A stretch of DNA of 8,920 bases from Anaerolineales bacterium. GTDB lineage: Bacteria > Chloroflexota > Anaerolineae > Anaerolineales > Anaerolineaceae. The notes under the pieces are model-generated. The model was not told the DNA's origin, did no database searches, and was given only the letters and a program-made list of their open reading frames with translations. The position numbers and the translations under genes are program-made. Shown piece after piece: positions 1 to 6,582 of the stretch. Positions within the stretch are counted from its first letter, which is position 1; each line of letters starts with the position of its first letter. The stretch is from positions 1-8,920 of the forward strand of contig JAGVAB010000148.1 in the NCBI GenBank assembly GCA_020060485.1. The letters are read 5' to 3'.

Positions 1-707
1 ACCCGCTATACCGCAAGCTCAATTTTTATGGCGGTACCTGTTTGCATGTGATCTACGGCCTGAACCGGCTTTCTGAAGATATCGACCTGGATAACAGCAA
101 TGGGATTGATTTGAGCAAACTCGAAAACGACCTGCTGACATTCTACCGTTCCAACATCGGGTATGCCGATGTGACCGCCAAAACCCAGATCGGGGAGTGG
201 GGCGTCCGGCGCACCACCTTAAAGTTCCCCATTCTCTATGCTTTGGGATTGACCTCGCATGCCAACGAGCCCCTGCATCTAAAAGTGGAGGTTAGCCAGC
301 ACAGGCAAACCGCTACAGTGCGCCGGACGCCCATATTGCTATTTGGCAGAAGTTTTGTGGCTTTGCATTTTTCGCTGGAAACGATGATGGCCGGGAAGAT
401 GCTGGCCTGCCTGGAGCGCAATTTTCAGAAGGGCGAAGGAGCTACGATCAAAGGCCGCGATTTTTATGATTTGCTGTGGTTCATGCAGCAAAAGATCATT
501 CCACTGGAGGAAAAGCTGGCAAATGATGGTCTCCAGTCCTACACTGTTCAATTTGCAATGGAATTATTGGGCGAAAAGATTGCTGAAATGAAAATCTCTG
601 ATCTGGCGGAGGATTTGTTGCCTTTATTTGAACAGCGGTCTTTCATCGAAGCCTGGCTGGAAGGGTTTAAAGAGAATTTCAGTGAGTATGTGAAGGATTA
701 TTTGTGA
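1..707 (+). CDS. AbiEii/AbiGii-family nucleotidyltransferase toxin, 5' partial
   Basis: The reading frame is open from base 3 to the TGA at 705-707, giving 234 residues, and runs off the left edge, so the N-terminus is missing. The TTG at 42 lies inside the conserved fold and is not the start. Just before it the frame reads FYGGTCLHVIYGL, followed by NRLSEDIDLD. This is the GG(T/S)...SEDIDLD nucleotidyltransferase signature of the AbiEii/AbiGii family, with the acidic metal-binding residues present. A later KGRDFYDLLWFM matches the family's conserved K-x-RD-x-x-D region. Known members are toxins of type IV-like toxin-antitoxin and abortive-infection systems that transfer nucleotides to cellular targets. 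The antitoxin (AbiEi-like) would normally lie just upstream, outside the window. No link to the eut genes is visible. The family call is firm; toxin activity is inferred. Confidence 0.88.
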   Translation, partial: PLYRKLNFYGGTCLHVIYGLNRLSEDIDLDNSNGIDLSKLENDLLTFYRSNIGYADVTAKTQIGEWGVRRTTLKFPILYALGLTSHANEPLHLKVEVSQHRQTATVRRTPILLFGRSFVALHFSLETMMAGKMLACLERNFQKGEGATIKGRDFYDLLWFMQQKIIPLEEKLANDGLQSYTVQFAMELLGEKIAEMKISDLAEDLLPLFEQRSFIEAWLEGFKENFSEYVKDYL

Positions 708-963
708 TACAGACCCTTTACTGTCTTTTATTCCTCACGTTCCACAATTTCAGAGACATTGGCTACCAAATCGGAAAAGCATATTCACCCTTTTTTTGCA
801 TAAAGGTGTTCGTGTATGTCGTTCACTGTCAGCCATAGCCGGATGTATGGTTACCATTTAGCGGGCAACTATTTTGCAACTCCTGAAACAATGCGTGGTT
901 AATATATACAGCTTAAATGATCGTGTGACAAAAAGGTAATAGCATAAAAAGCTCCCCAGAAAT
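708..963. other. AT-rich intergenic gap, no gene seen
   Basis: This 256-base gap separates the convergent toxin and L,D-transpeptidase genes. I see no convincing ORF, RNA gene or strong terminator. Short imperfect inverted repeats exist, for example CACCCTTT pairing with AAAGGTG around 786-808, but none has a clear stem plus U-tract. Confidence 0.5.
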
Positions 964-2052
964 TCACTCCACCACGTGCACCCGCGTTCCGCCTGGCATG
1001 CCAACGGTCAATTCCCCCATGTCATAAGTCACGACCGGGTCCGCCCAGCGAAAGATCCATTTAGCATCGTCCGGACTGGCGTTGATGCAGCCGCGCGAGC
1101 GCGGCGTACCAAAATCATTGTGCCAGAAGGTTGAATGAATGGCCACCCCGTTGCCCACGAACAAGACCGTCCAGGCAATGCCAGGGATATCCCACCCGCC
1201 GCCAGTTTCTCCGCCGGTCATATGGTGCGAGATCAGCTTGCGCCATACCGGGCTGATGGTAATGGGCGTAGCCCACTTTTCAGAAGGATTGCCATCAATG
1301 TCATACTTGCCGCCAGATGAGATGCGGCAGAAATACACCTCTTGCTTGCCCTCAAAACAGGAAAGCGTCTGGTGATTCAGATTGATGAGGACGTGCTTGT
1401 CCTCGCGCCCAGGACTGATCGGCTCGATCTCCTCGGGAGTCATTGGGCGGAAAGCTTCCGCCCGCCCCCAGAAGATGTCATTGGCATAACGCTCCACCAA
1501 ACGGTACTCCGTCTTGCCTTCAGCATTTAACCGCAGATCATCTACCCAAAACACCTGGCTGTAATAAAAGCGCGGCCGCAGGTTCTCGTGCATCCAGCTG
1601 CCTTCAGACACCGAGCGCGGGTTGGCCCAGATCAAATCCACATAGGGCACGCACACTTCCACCCACATGCCGCGGCCCAGCGGGGTTTCGGGCAATTCTG
1701 TGACCGGCAGCTGCGGCCGGTTCCAGACCGGCTGCACATTGGGGCCATACACATAACCCTCTGGCGTCTCCACCCAGCGCCGGTTCAGGGCAAGCCCCGG
1801 GGCTTCACCGGCCACCTCGCGCAGCCACTCGATCACCGTATCCTGATAAAGCGGACCGAGTTCAGCACTTCTGATAGTAGGCTGTGACCAAAGGCTCACC
1901 TTGCCGATCGTGATGCGCCCCATGCGGTCTGCCTGGGCCCATTCCAGTTGATTGGTGTCCCACAGTAAAGGCGTAAGAACCATTGCACCCAGGCCCCCTA
2001 CGCCCAGTTTCAAAAATTCCCGCCGCGAAAGTTGATTTTGCTTGTTATTCAT
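964..2052 (-). CDS. Tat-exported L,D-transpeptidase (YkuD family)
   Basis: This 362-residue protein should cross-link peptidoglycan outside the membrane through a catalytic cysteine. Residues 9-17 read SRREFLKLG, a twin-arginine (Tat) motif, followed by a hydrophobic stretch (GVGGLGAMVLTPLLW). Residues of about 45-110 look like a bacterial SH3-type domain (ITIGKVSLWSQPTIRS...). The C-terminal third holds the YkuD signature: His306 in IHSTFWHNDFG and Cys322 in SRGCIN. The start at 2052 places the Tat motif near the N-terminus. The longer frame to 2127 would add 25 residues ahead of a Tat signal and overlap the promoter. There is no good Shine-Dalgarno, which fits the leaderless promoter described at 2059-2087. 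The gene is divergent from parA. The substrate is inferred from the family; an ErfK/YbiS-like function is the same call. Confidence 0.92.
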   Translation of the reverse strand: MNNKQNQLSRREFLKLGVGGLGAMVLTPLLWDTNQLEWAQADRMGRITIGKVSLWSQPTIRSAELGPLYQDTVIEWLREVAGEAPGLALNRRWVETPEGYVYGPNVQPVWNRPQLPVTELPETPLGRGMWVEVCVPYVDLIWANPRSVSEGSWMHENLRPRFYYSQVFWVDDLRLNAEGKTEYRLVERYANDIFWGRAEAFRPMTPEEIEPISPGREDKHVLINLNHQTLSCFEGKQEVYFCRISSGGKYDIDGNPSEKWATPITISPVWRKLISHHMTGGETGGGWDIPGIAWTVLFVGNGVAIHSTFWHNDFGTPRSRGCINASPDDAKWIFRWADPVVTYDMGELTVGMPGGTRVHVVE

Positions 2053-2058
2053 TTCAAA

Positions 2059-2087
2059 AAGATACCCAATTTGAGCAATATTGTCAA
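2059..2087 (-). promoter_or_regulatory. Predicted sigma70-type promoter of the L,D-transpeptidase gene (leaderless)
   Basis: On the minus strand a perfect -35 TTGACA (complement of 2082-2087) is followed after 17 bases by TATCTT (complement of 2059-2064). Only six bases then separate the -10 from the ATG at 2052. Transcription would start at or next to the start codon, giving a leaderless mRNA. This agrees with the absence of a ribosome binding site. Confidence 0.6.
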
Positions 2088-2120
2088 GTTGATTTAAAGG
2101 AACGAATATGGCAGCAAATA

Positions 2121-2152
2121 TTGACAACCAGACCCGCTTTCTTTGCTATAAT
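2121..2152 (+). promoter_or_regulatory. Predicted promoter of parA (extended -10)
   Basis: A perfect TATAAT lies at 2147-2152, preceded by TG one base away (TGCTATAAT), an extended -10. TTGACA at 2121-2126 is a perfect -35 hexamer, but the spacer is 20 bases, longer than the usual 16-18, so the extended -10 may carry most of the recognition. The predicted start near 2159 leaves a leader of about 58 bases before the parA ATG at 2218. Confidence 0.55.
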
Positions 2153-2217
2153 CTTACTATGTCCGGGCTGTTGTCGGAAAAGCCTGATTCACTCATCTCA
2201 AGGTGGAGGATGTGCGC

Positions 2218-2982
2218 ATGAAAGTGATCGCGATTGCGAACCAAAAAGGCGGCGTTGGAAAAACCACGGTCACCCTGAACCTGGGTGCAGGACTGGCAGA
2301 ACTCGGCCGCCGGGTGCTGATGATCGATCTGGACCCGCAGGCCAGCCTGACTCTGACCACAGTTGGGGAAAGCAGCGGAAACTGTGTAGCCGAAGTCATC
2401 GGCGCCACCCACCCCGGCACGCGCAACCTGGCGGATGTCATCCGCCCGGTCAGCGAACAGCTGGATATCGCCCCTGGGGGAATGACCCTCGCGGTCTCCG
2501 AAATTGGACTGATCACCCGCATGAACCGGGAAGGCATTCTCAAAAAAGCACTGGCCGCAATCGATGGCTATGATGTTGTATTGATCGACTGCGGGCCAAC
2601 CATGGGCCTGCTGGTGGAAAATGCGCTCAATGCCACCGACGGGGTCATTATTCCCACCCTGGCAACCGGAATGGACAAACGCGGTGTGGACATCTTTCAC
2701 GAAAGTGTGGCAGCCGTGCGCTCGGAACTGAACCCGGAGCTTGAGATCCTCGGCCTGGTGATCAACCAGTTCGACCCGCGGCTTAAACTGCATAATGCCA
2801 CCCTGGCCGATATTCACAACAGCAACCTGACCGTTCTGGCCGTGATCGGACGCAGCGTGCAGGCCGCCAGCACTGTTGGCGAAGGACAGCCTCTCACCCG
2901 CGGCAAACTGGCTGGGCAGTTTCAGGTACTCACCGCCAGGATCAACGAGTGGCTGAATGGCCGTCCTGTCGGGACTGTCTGA
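2218..2982 (+). CDS. ParA/MinD-type partitioning ATPase, possible BMC-positioning (McdA-like) protein
   Basis: This 254-residue P-loop ATPase has the deviant Walker A KGGVGKTT at residues 10-17, with both the signature lysine (K10) and the P-loop lysine (K15). It also has the switch-like MIDLDPQAS at 35-43 and a Walker B VVLIDCGP at 120-127. The length is normal for a small ParA (Soj/McdA size), with no N-terminal DNA-binding HTH domain. The ATG at 2218 is chosen because AGGTGGAGG at 2201-2209 is an ideal ribosome binding site 8 bases upstream; a GTG at 2203 would lie inside that site. No parB follows. The gene converges with the eut microcompartment operon and shares its terminator. Family members bind DNA non-specifically as ATP dimers and position plasmids, chromosomes or protein bodies. 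The cargo here is unknown; microcompartment positioning is an inference from location. Confidence 0.93.
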   Translation: MKVIAIANQKGGVGKTTVTLNLGAGLAELGRRVLMIDLDPQASLTLTTVGESSGNCVAEVIGATHPGTRNLADVIRPVSEQLDIAPGGMTLAVSEIGLITRMNREGILKKALAAIDGYDVVLIDCGPTMGLLVENALNATDGVIIPTLATGMDKRGVDIFHESVAAVRSELNPELEILGLVINQFDPRLKLHNATLADIHNSNLTVLAVIGRSVQAASTVGEGQPLTRGKLAGQFQVLTARINEWLNGRPVGTV

Positions 2983-3037
2983 CCCCCAAACTGCTGGTTT
3001 TCCTGGATATGAACTGGAGCATCTGAAAAATAAACAC

Positions 3038-3096
3038 AAAACCGCCAACAGTCTTTCCACCTTTGTCAGGCGAAAAGACTGGGCGGTTTATTTTTA
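3038..3096. terminator. Bidirectional intrinsic terminator between parA and the eut operon
   Basis: A nested stem has outer arms AAACCGCC (3039-3046) and GGCGGTTT (3082-3089) and inner arms AGTCTTT (3050-3056) and AAAGACT (3074-3080). The plus-strand 3' flank is TTTATTTTT. On the minus strand the hairpin is followed by TTGTGTTTATTTTTC, which is also T-rich. It can therefore stop parA transcription from the left and eut transcription from the right. Confidence 0.82.
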
Positions 3097-3107
3097 ACCC
3101 AAGCCGA

Positions 3108-3407
3108 TTATTTTGAACCGTTGACCACTTTGCTGATGATCGCATCCAGATTGTCGGGAGCGCTGCCCAGTTTGGCAATCACTGCCGCCCGCACCCGCTC
3201 GGCAATCTGGTCAGCCGGAGCAGCATTACATTCAGGATGTGGGGCCGGCATCGCACCTGGTGGCAGGCGTTCCAGTTTGACGCCGCGTTCTCGGGCGCGC
3301 TCGCGACCAATGTCGGTGACCACAACCTCGTCACAAACATGGATCACAAAAATGCCATTATTGGCATGTTCATCAATATCTCGGGCTGTCAAGAAACGTT
3401 TTCCCAT
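3108..3407 (-). CDS. Small EutQ-N-terminal-module protein of the microcompartment operon (99 aa)
   Basis: I do not know a named gene for this protein. Residues 4-47 (RFLTARDIDEHANN... through ARERGVKLE) align by eye with the N-terminus of the EutQ in this operon (KLYTANDI...ITPMARDIAREMGLEI) and more weakly with that of EutT. A Pro/Ala linker (49-64) follows. Residues 65-81 (ADQIAERVRAAVIAKLG) form an amphipathic helix of encapsulation-peptide type, and a second short helix (DNLDAIISKVV) ends the protein. There is no cupin domain and no catalytic motif. The ATG at 3407 is preceded by GGAGG with 7-base spacing; the longer frame to 3446 would bury that site. It is the last gene of the operon, 62 bases after the BMC-T gene and next to the terminator. 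It may be a cargo adaptor, an assembly factor or a partner of the neighbouring ParA; all three are inference. Confidence 0.85.
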   Translation of the reverse strand: MGKRFLTARDIDEHANNGIFVIHVCDEVVVTDIGRERARERGVKLERLPPGAMPAPHPECNAAPADQIAERVRAAVIAKLGSAPDNLDAIISKVVNGSK

Positions 3408-3469
3408 CTGCAAACCTCCATTCATCCCTTCCAGCAAACAACACAATGCGAATAAATACCACCAAAGCT

Positions 3470-4093
3470 CTAGGGTTGACCTTCAACTTCATTCAAAGCA
3501 GTTACCGCTGCATCGCGGGCAGCGAGAATATCCGCTTCAGTTCCAGCCATCCATAAGCGGCCAAAACGTCCAACCGAGCTGATATGCATCAAATTGACCG
3601 GAGCGGCCTTTTCGGCTTCGTTGGCAGCAAGGTTGATATAGGCAGCCGGAGCGCATTCCATCACCAGCATGGTTTGGCCAGGCACCAGCATCATGCCGCG
3701 AGCAAAGCGATTGAGCAGCTGCGCCTGGTAGGGATTCACATTGGTGATCACCTGCATCGAGGCAATTTCAGGCTTTTTGCGGTCAGTTACTTTCAGATCC
3801 AACTGATCCAGCACCATCAAACCAGCCTGGATCACATCCTCCTGCGAAGGGGAATGAATCTCGAACATGCCAAATTCGCGTTCCACGATCTGTGCGCCAG
3901 GTTTGGCATCTGTCGCCTTGACCGCAATATCGACCACCCGAAAGACCCAGTTGCCGGGGGCCATTTCTACATACAGGCTGGCCATTCCCTCTACAGGCAA
4001 GTCACCCTGGGTGATGGTACCGACAAAGGAGGCAAATTGAGGCTGCATGCAATCCAGGTAGCAATAAGCGCGTAATTGAAACTCATCGGCCAT
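3470..4093 (-). CDS. Tandem BMC-domain shell protein (BMC-T, trimeric), not EutL-like
   Basis: This 207-residue protein contains two BMC-like halves, about residues 5-100 and 105-203. The halves repeat one another by eye: YVEMAPGNWVFRVVDIAVKA (41-60) against VMECAPAAYINLAANEAEKA (144-163), and GMFEIHSPSQEDVIQAG (75-91) against GRLWMAGTEADILAARD (178-194). Such proteins form pseudohexameric trimers that tile the shell facets and may gate metabolite pores. It resembles my memory of BMC-T proteins in Rhodococcus/Mycobacterium-type loci more than EutL or PduB. The start at 4093 has AGAGGA 5 bases upstream and overlaps the end of eutJ by 11 bases, which suggests translational coupling. An upstream frame extension to 4153 lies entirely within eutJ and is rejected. 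The shell role is firm; the subclass is less so. Confidence 0.88.
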   Translation of the reverse strand: MADEFQLRAYCYLDCMQPQFASFVGTITQGDLPVEGMASLYVEMAPGNWVFRVVDIAVKATDAKPGAQIVEREFGMFEIHSPSQEDVIQAGLMVLDQLDLKVTDRKKPEIASMQVITNVNPYQAQLLNRFARGMMLVPGQTMLVMECAPAAYINLAANEAEKAAPVNLMHISSVGRFGRLWMAGTEADILAARDAAVTALNEVEGQP

Positions 4094-4931
4094 AGGTATC
4101 CTCTTTTTCACTAACGGTTTGATCGTGCATTGCAATTCCCAGCGGGGTAACAAACAATGGATTACCAGGAACTACGGTTTTAACACCAGTCACTTTTTCA
4201 ATGACGTCAGCAATGCCGCTAAAGGCACTGGTGCCGCCAACCAGGTAGATCACGTCCACCGGATGATCCTGAATATGGCGGCTGATGATGCTGCCGACTT
4301 TTTCCATTACCGGACGAACCACGTTGAACAAAATTGCCTGTTCTTTCACATCAATCTTCTTGGCTTCGGCCTCGTCAAAGGAGATCTTCTGCGCCCCGGC
4401 AATAACCAGGCTGAAATGCGTGCCGCCGGTAGCTTCATCGGCAGTATAGATCACTTCTCCGTCCCGGATGATGGCGACGCCAGTTGTGCCGCCGCCAATA
4501 TCCACCACAGCCCCATTGTCCACATTCAGCACCGCATTGGCTGCAGTAGGCTCGTCCACCGCAGCCGAGCAGCTCAAACCGGCAGCTTCCAGCACATAGC
4601 GCGTGGCACGCACTTCGGCCATCGGCACACCAGGGGGGTAAGCTGTGGCAGCAGAAGTAAGCTCGAAGCCAAGCTTGTGTTCCATTTGTTGTTTTAATTC
4701 GCGCACCAGCGATACCGCCCCGGCAAAATCGACCACCAGGCCATCCCGAACGATCTCGGCATAACGATACGCCCCAACCAATGGCTGGAGGTCATCATCC
4801 AGCACGAAAATACTGGTGTAAGCTGTGCCCAGGTCAACGCCAACGTGAACCCCTCCCCGGTAACCATTGACTGATTTCCGGGTGATCGACTTGTCAGCAG
4901 CAGCGAGATATTCTTGCAGCCTTGGGTTCAT
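4083..4931 (-). CDS. eutJ: EutJ, Hsp70-like ethanolamine-utilisation protein
   Basis: This 282-residue protein has the actin/Hsp70 ATPase fold without the Hsp70 substrate-binding domain, the usual EutJ architecture and length. The phosphate 1 loop is at about 31-45 (GVDLGTAYTSIFVLD), DEPTAAN is at 126-132, phosphate 2 is at 143-153 (VDIGGGTTGVA) and the adenosine motif is at 230-240 (LVGGTSAFSGI). EutJ is encoded in eut operons and is thought to act as a chaperone or assembly factor; its exact client is not established. It starts 35 bases after eutT. The leader holds GAAGAGA about 6 bases before the ATG and a CAGAAAGGCTGA element also found before eutT. Its 3' end overlaps the BMC-T start. 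Confidence 0.94.
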   Translation of the reverse strand: MNPRLQEYLAAADKSITRKSVNGYRGGVHVGVDLGTAYTSIFVLDDDLQPLVGAYRYAEIVRDGLVVDFAGAVSLVRELKQQMEHKLGFELTSAATAYPPGVPMAEVRATRYVLEAAGLSCSAAVDEPTAANAVLNVDNGAVVDIGGGTTGVAIIRDGEVIYTADEATGGTHFSLVIAGAQKISFDEAEAKKIDVKEQAILFNVVRPVMEKVGSIISRHIQDHPVDVIYLVGGTSAFSGIADVIEKVTGVKTVVPGNPLFVTPLGIAMHDQTVSEKEDTYGR

Positions 4932-4966
4932 TTGTTGATCTCTTCAGCCTTTCTGAAATACAATGC

Positions 4967-5752
4967 TCACTTGAGTTTTCCGGCAACAAACAATAAAGCC
5001 AGATAATAGACCGAGTTGCTCAAACGGTTGACTGCACGTACCAGCTCCGGCTCGCTCAACTCGCCGCCCAGAGGGGCAAAGGCATCCAGACCGGTAATCT
5101 CGGCTTCACGCACCTGGCAACGCAGCAAGTTCAGCCAATGCAGGATCTCGGGATCATCCGGGCCAGGAACGACATGAGGCACGCCAATGGTCGCCTCGGG
5201 GTTATGGGTAGCCTTGTGCATGTCCTCATCACTCAGGCCATCCAGCACCAGCGGCGCCACGGGGCGATGATTGTATTCGGCGCTGGTGATTTCGCGGGTA
5301 TAGGCCGCCAGGGTATTGAGCCGTTCAGCCAGACCGGGCAGGTTATCTGCCTTGGCCCGCGCCAACACCAGCAGGAACAACGCCTGCAAAGTGTCCATTT
5401 TGCCGCGAAAGCGGATACGCGGTGTATTCTTGGGCGAAAAATAACTCGCATCCAGCTGGGTCATATGCTCGGGTTTGGGTTTCACCGGCATACCGCATGT
5501 GGTGCAGCGCGGCAGTTCGCCAAACAGCGCAACCGGAAAATGACTGGGCTTGTCCCAGGAAGGTTTTTTCCCGCCATCAACCGCCTCCACTGCCGCCAGC
5601 TCAATCTCGCCATACACCACTTCAATCTTCCAATGCTGGATGAAATCCATGGCAGCTGGTGAGAATTGCGTATTTTTCGGCAACGTGATCGTCATCCCCT
5701 GGTGAGGCTGGCGGATCTGGTCGCGCAGTTGAGATTCAGTTACGATTGGCAT
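4967..5752 (-). CDS. eutT: EutT, corrinoid (cob(I)alamin) adenosyltransferase
   Basis: EutT converts cob(I)alamin and ATP into adenosylcobalamin, the cofactor of ethanolamine ammonia-lyase. The 261-residue length fits the family. An N-terminal module (residues 1-50, with VTESQLRDQI and FSPAAMDFI) resembles the EutQ N-terminus. A metal-site region follows: His71, eleven residues, then Cys83-Thr-Thr-Cys86. After that comes KPEHMTQLDASYFSPKN, then the helical EutT domain with RIRFRGKMDTLQA and a C-terminal VRAVNRLSNSVYYLALLFVA. Salmonella EutT is described as having HX11CCX2C; this copy has only two of the three cysteines. It lies 30 bases downstream of eutQ and 35 bases before eutJ. The presence of eutT implies that a B12-dependent lyase (eutBC) is encoded nearby, outside the window. 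The leader holds CAGAAAGGCTGA 7 bases before the ATG. Confidence 0.93.
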   Translation of the reverse strand: MPIVTESQLRDQIRQPHQGMTITLPKNTQFSPAAMDFIQHWKIEVVYGEIELAAVEAVDGGKKPSWDKPSHFPVALFGELPRCTTCGMPVKPKPEHMTQLDASYFSPKNTPRIRFRGKMDTLQALFLLVLARAKADNLPGLAERLNTLAAYTREITSAEYNHRPVAPLVLDGLSDEDMHKATHNPEATIGVPHVVPGPDDPEILHWLNLLRCQVREAEITGLDAFAPLGGELSEPELVRAVNRLSNSVYYLALLFVAGKLK

Positions 5753-5782
5753 GGTATGCTCAGCCTTTCTGCATAGCGCATA

Positions 5783-6430
5783 TCAACCGCCCCACTCGGC
5801 AGGATACGTCACGTAGAAAAATTTCGCCCAACTGGGTGTGCTGAAATGGATCGAGGTGTTTTTGGGAATGTACAGCACATCTCCCGGCTTGCCCACAATC
5901 GTCCCCTGCTCGGTAACGATATGCAGTTCGCCCTCAACGACATACTGAATTTCATCGTAGGTCAATGTCCAGGGGAAACTGCCCTTGTGCATCGAGAGGA
6001 AACCCGCCGCCATCGGCGCTCCGTGCTGGGCAGTGATCACATCCTCAAGGCGCACGTCCATTTCCGGGCGGTGGATATCAAAGGGGAAAGCTGGCATGGT
6101 CAGGCCGCGGCCATCCACATGCATCACCGGGCAGGCCGCTGTTGGCTGCGGGGCGCTGGCATTCTGGCCTACCATGGCAGCCACAATGGTGCGCACCTTG
6201 GCTTCCAGATCACTGGCTGGCGCAGCACTGGCAGCCGGGCTCCCACCCTGCACCTGGGGGGTGTCAGGGGGCAAGACGGCACCTGCCTCCACGATCTCCA
6301 GTCCCATCTCCCGCGCAATATCCCGGGCCATGGGCGTGATCAAATCGCTTTTGTTCAACATTAAAACACTGAGGTGCTGATCCTGAACCAGGTTTACGAT
6401 GTCATTGGCGGTATACAGTTTCTTTGGCAT
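5783..6430 (-). CDS. eutQ: EutQ, cupin-domain microcompartment protein
   Basis: This 215-residue protein starts with a module (residues 1-48, KLYTANDI...ITPMARDIAREMGLEI) that closely matches enterobacterial EutQ N-termini. A Pro/Gly/Ala linker follows, then an encapsulation-peptide-like helix at 73-88 (DLEAKVRTIVAAMVGQ), a second linker and a C-terminal cupin at about 105-215. The cupin has YDEIQYVVEGELHI, GKPGDVLYIPKNTSIHF and a final FYVTYPAEW. EutQ has been reported to have acetate kinase activity in Salmonella and to be needed for compartment formation; whether this copy does is unknown. The ATG at 6428-6430 is the only one that leaves the module intact. Its ribosome binding site is weak (GGATGG, GGAG further up). 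It follows a 185-base gap with hairpins that may lower its expression relative to the shell gene upstream. Confidence 0.93.
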   Translation of the reverse strand: MPKKLYTANDIVNLVQDQHLSVLMLNKSDLITPMARDIAREMGLEIVEAGAVLPPDTPQVQGGSPAASAAPASDLEAKVRTIVAAMVGQNASAPQPTAACPVMHVDGRGLTMPAFPFDIHRPEMDVRLEDVITAQHGAPMAAGFLSMHKGSFPWTLTYDEIQYVVEGELHIVTEQGTIVGKPGDVLYIPKNTSIHFSTPSWAKFFYVTYPAEWGG

Positions 6431-6446
6431 AGATTAACCATCCAAT

Positions 6447-6477
6447 CTCCAACTTCCAAAGCAAAACAAGGTTGGAG
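6447..6477 (-). repeat. Inverted repeat upstream of eutQ
   Basis: CTCCAAC (6447-6453) pairs with GTTGGAG (6471-6477) across a 17-base interval, and TT/AA pairs can extend the stem with one bulge. It lies 17 bases before the eutQ start and could fold in the mRNA near the ribosome binding region. Confidence 0.5.
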
Positions 6478-6487
6478 CCAGTCCGCG

Positions 6488-6503
6488 TGAAACATACGTT
6501 TCA
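6488..6503. promoter_or_regulatory. Near-palindromic 16-mer, possible operator or small hairpin
   Basis: TGAAACATACGTTTCA has perfect 6-base arms (TGAAAC and GTTTCA) around ATAC. The size and symmetry resemble operators of LacI-type or similar regulators, but a 4-base-loop RNA hairpin explains it equally well. No cognate regulator is visible. Confidence 0.3.
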
Positions 6504-6535
6504 GCGAACCGTCTTCAGAAATGCAAGTCAGTTCA

Positions 6536-6582
6536 GGGAGGTTCTGGCATTTCGATGAAAGGAAGATGCCAGAACCCCTCCC
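6536..6582 (-). repeat. Strong intercistronic stem-loop after the BMC-H gene
   Basis: GGTTCTGGCAT, ending at 6550, is matched exactly by ATGCCAGAACC starting at 6566, with a 15-base loop. A further GGGAG (6536-6540) can pair with CTCCC (6578-6582) after a small bulge. Read in the operon direction the stem is not followed by a T-run, so it is more likely an mRNA-stabilising, attenuating or processing element than a simple terminator. It lies 34 bases after the shell-gene stop. Confidence 0.7.

Noticed and set aside
42..707. TTG at 42 as the start of the toxin gene
   Set aside because: The frame is open upstream to base 3 and encodes conserved family residues (FYGGTC) before it, so the true start is outside the window.
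708..963. Possible terminators or a small gene in the left gap
   Set aside because: Only 4-7 bp imperfect stems and no frame with a credible start and ribosome binding site were seen.
2053..2127. N-terminal extension of the L,D-transpeptidase to 2127
   Set aside because: It would put 25 residues before a Tat signal and overlap a good promoter. The ATG at 2052 gives a normal Tat signal peptide.
2146..3060. Long minus-strand frame (304 codons) opposite parA
   Set aside because: It is a shadow of parA. Its translation is low in recognisable motifs, and the plus-strand frame has a full Walker A, a Walker B and an ideal ribosome binding site.
6488..6503. Catabolite-response (cre) site
   Set aside because: The palindrome is 16 bases with an ATAC centre and does not fit the cre consensus. 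No matching regulator is visible, so it is kept only as a possible operator or hairpin.
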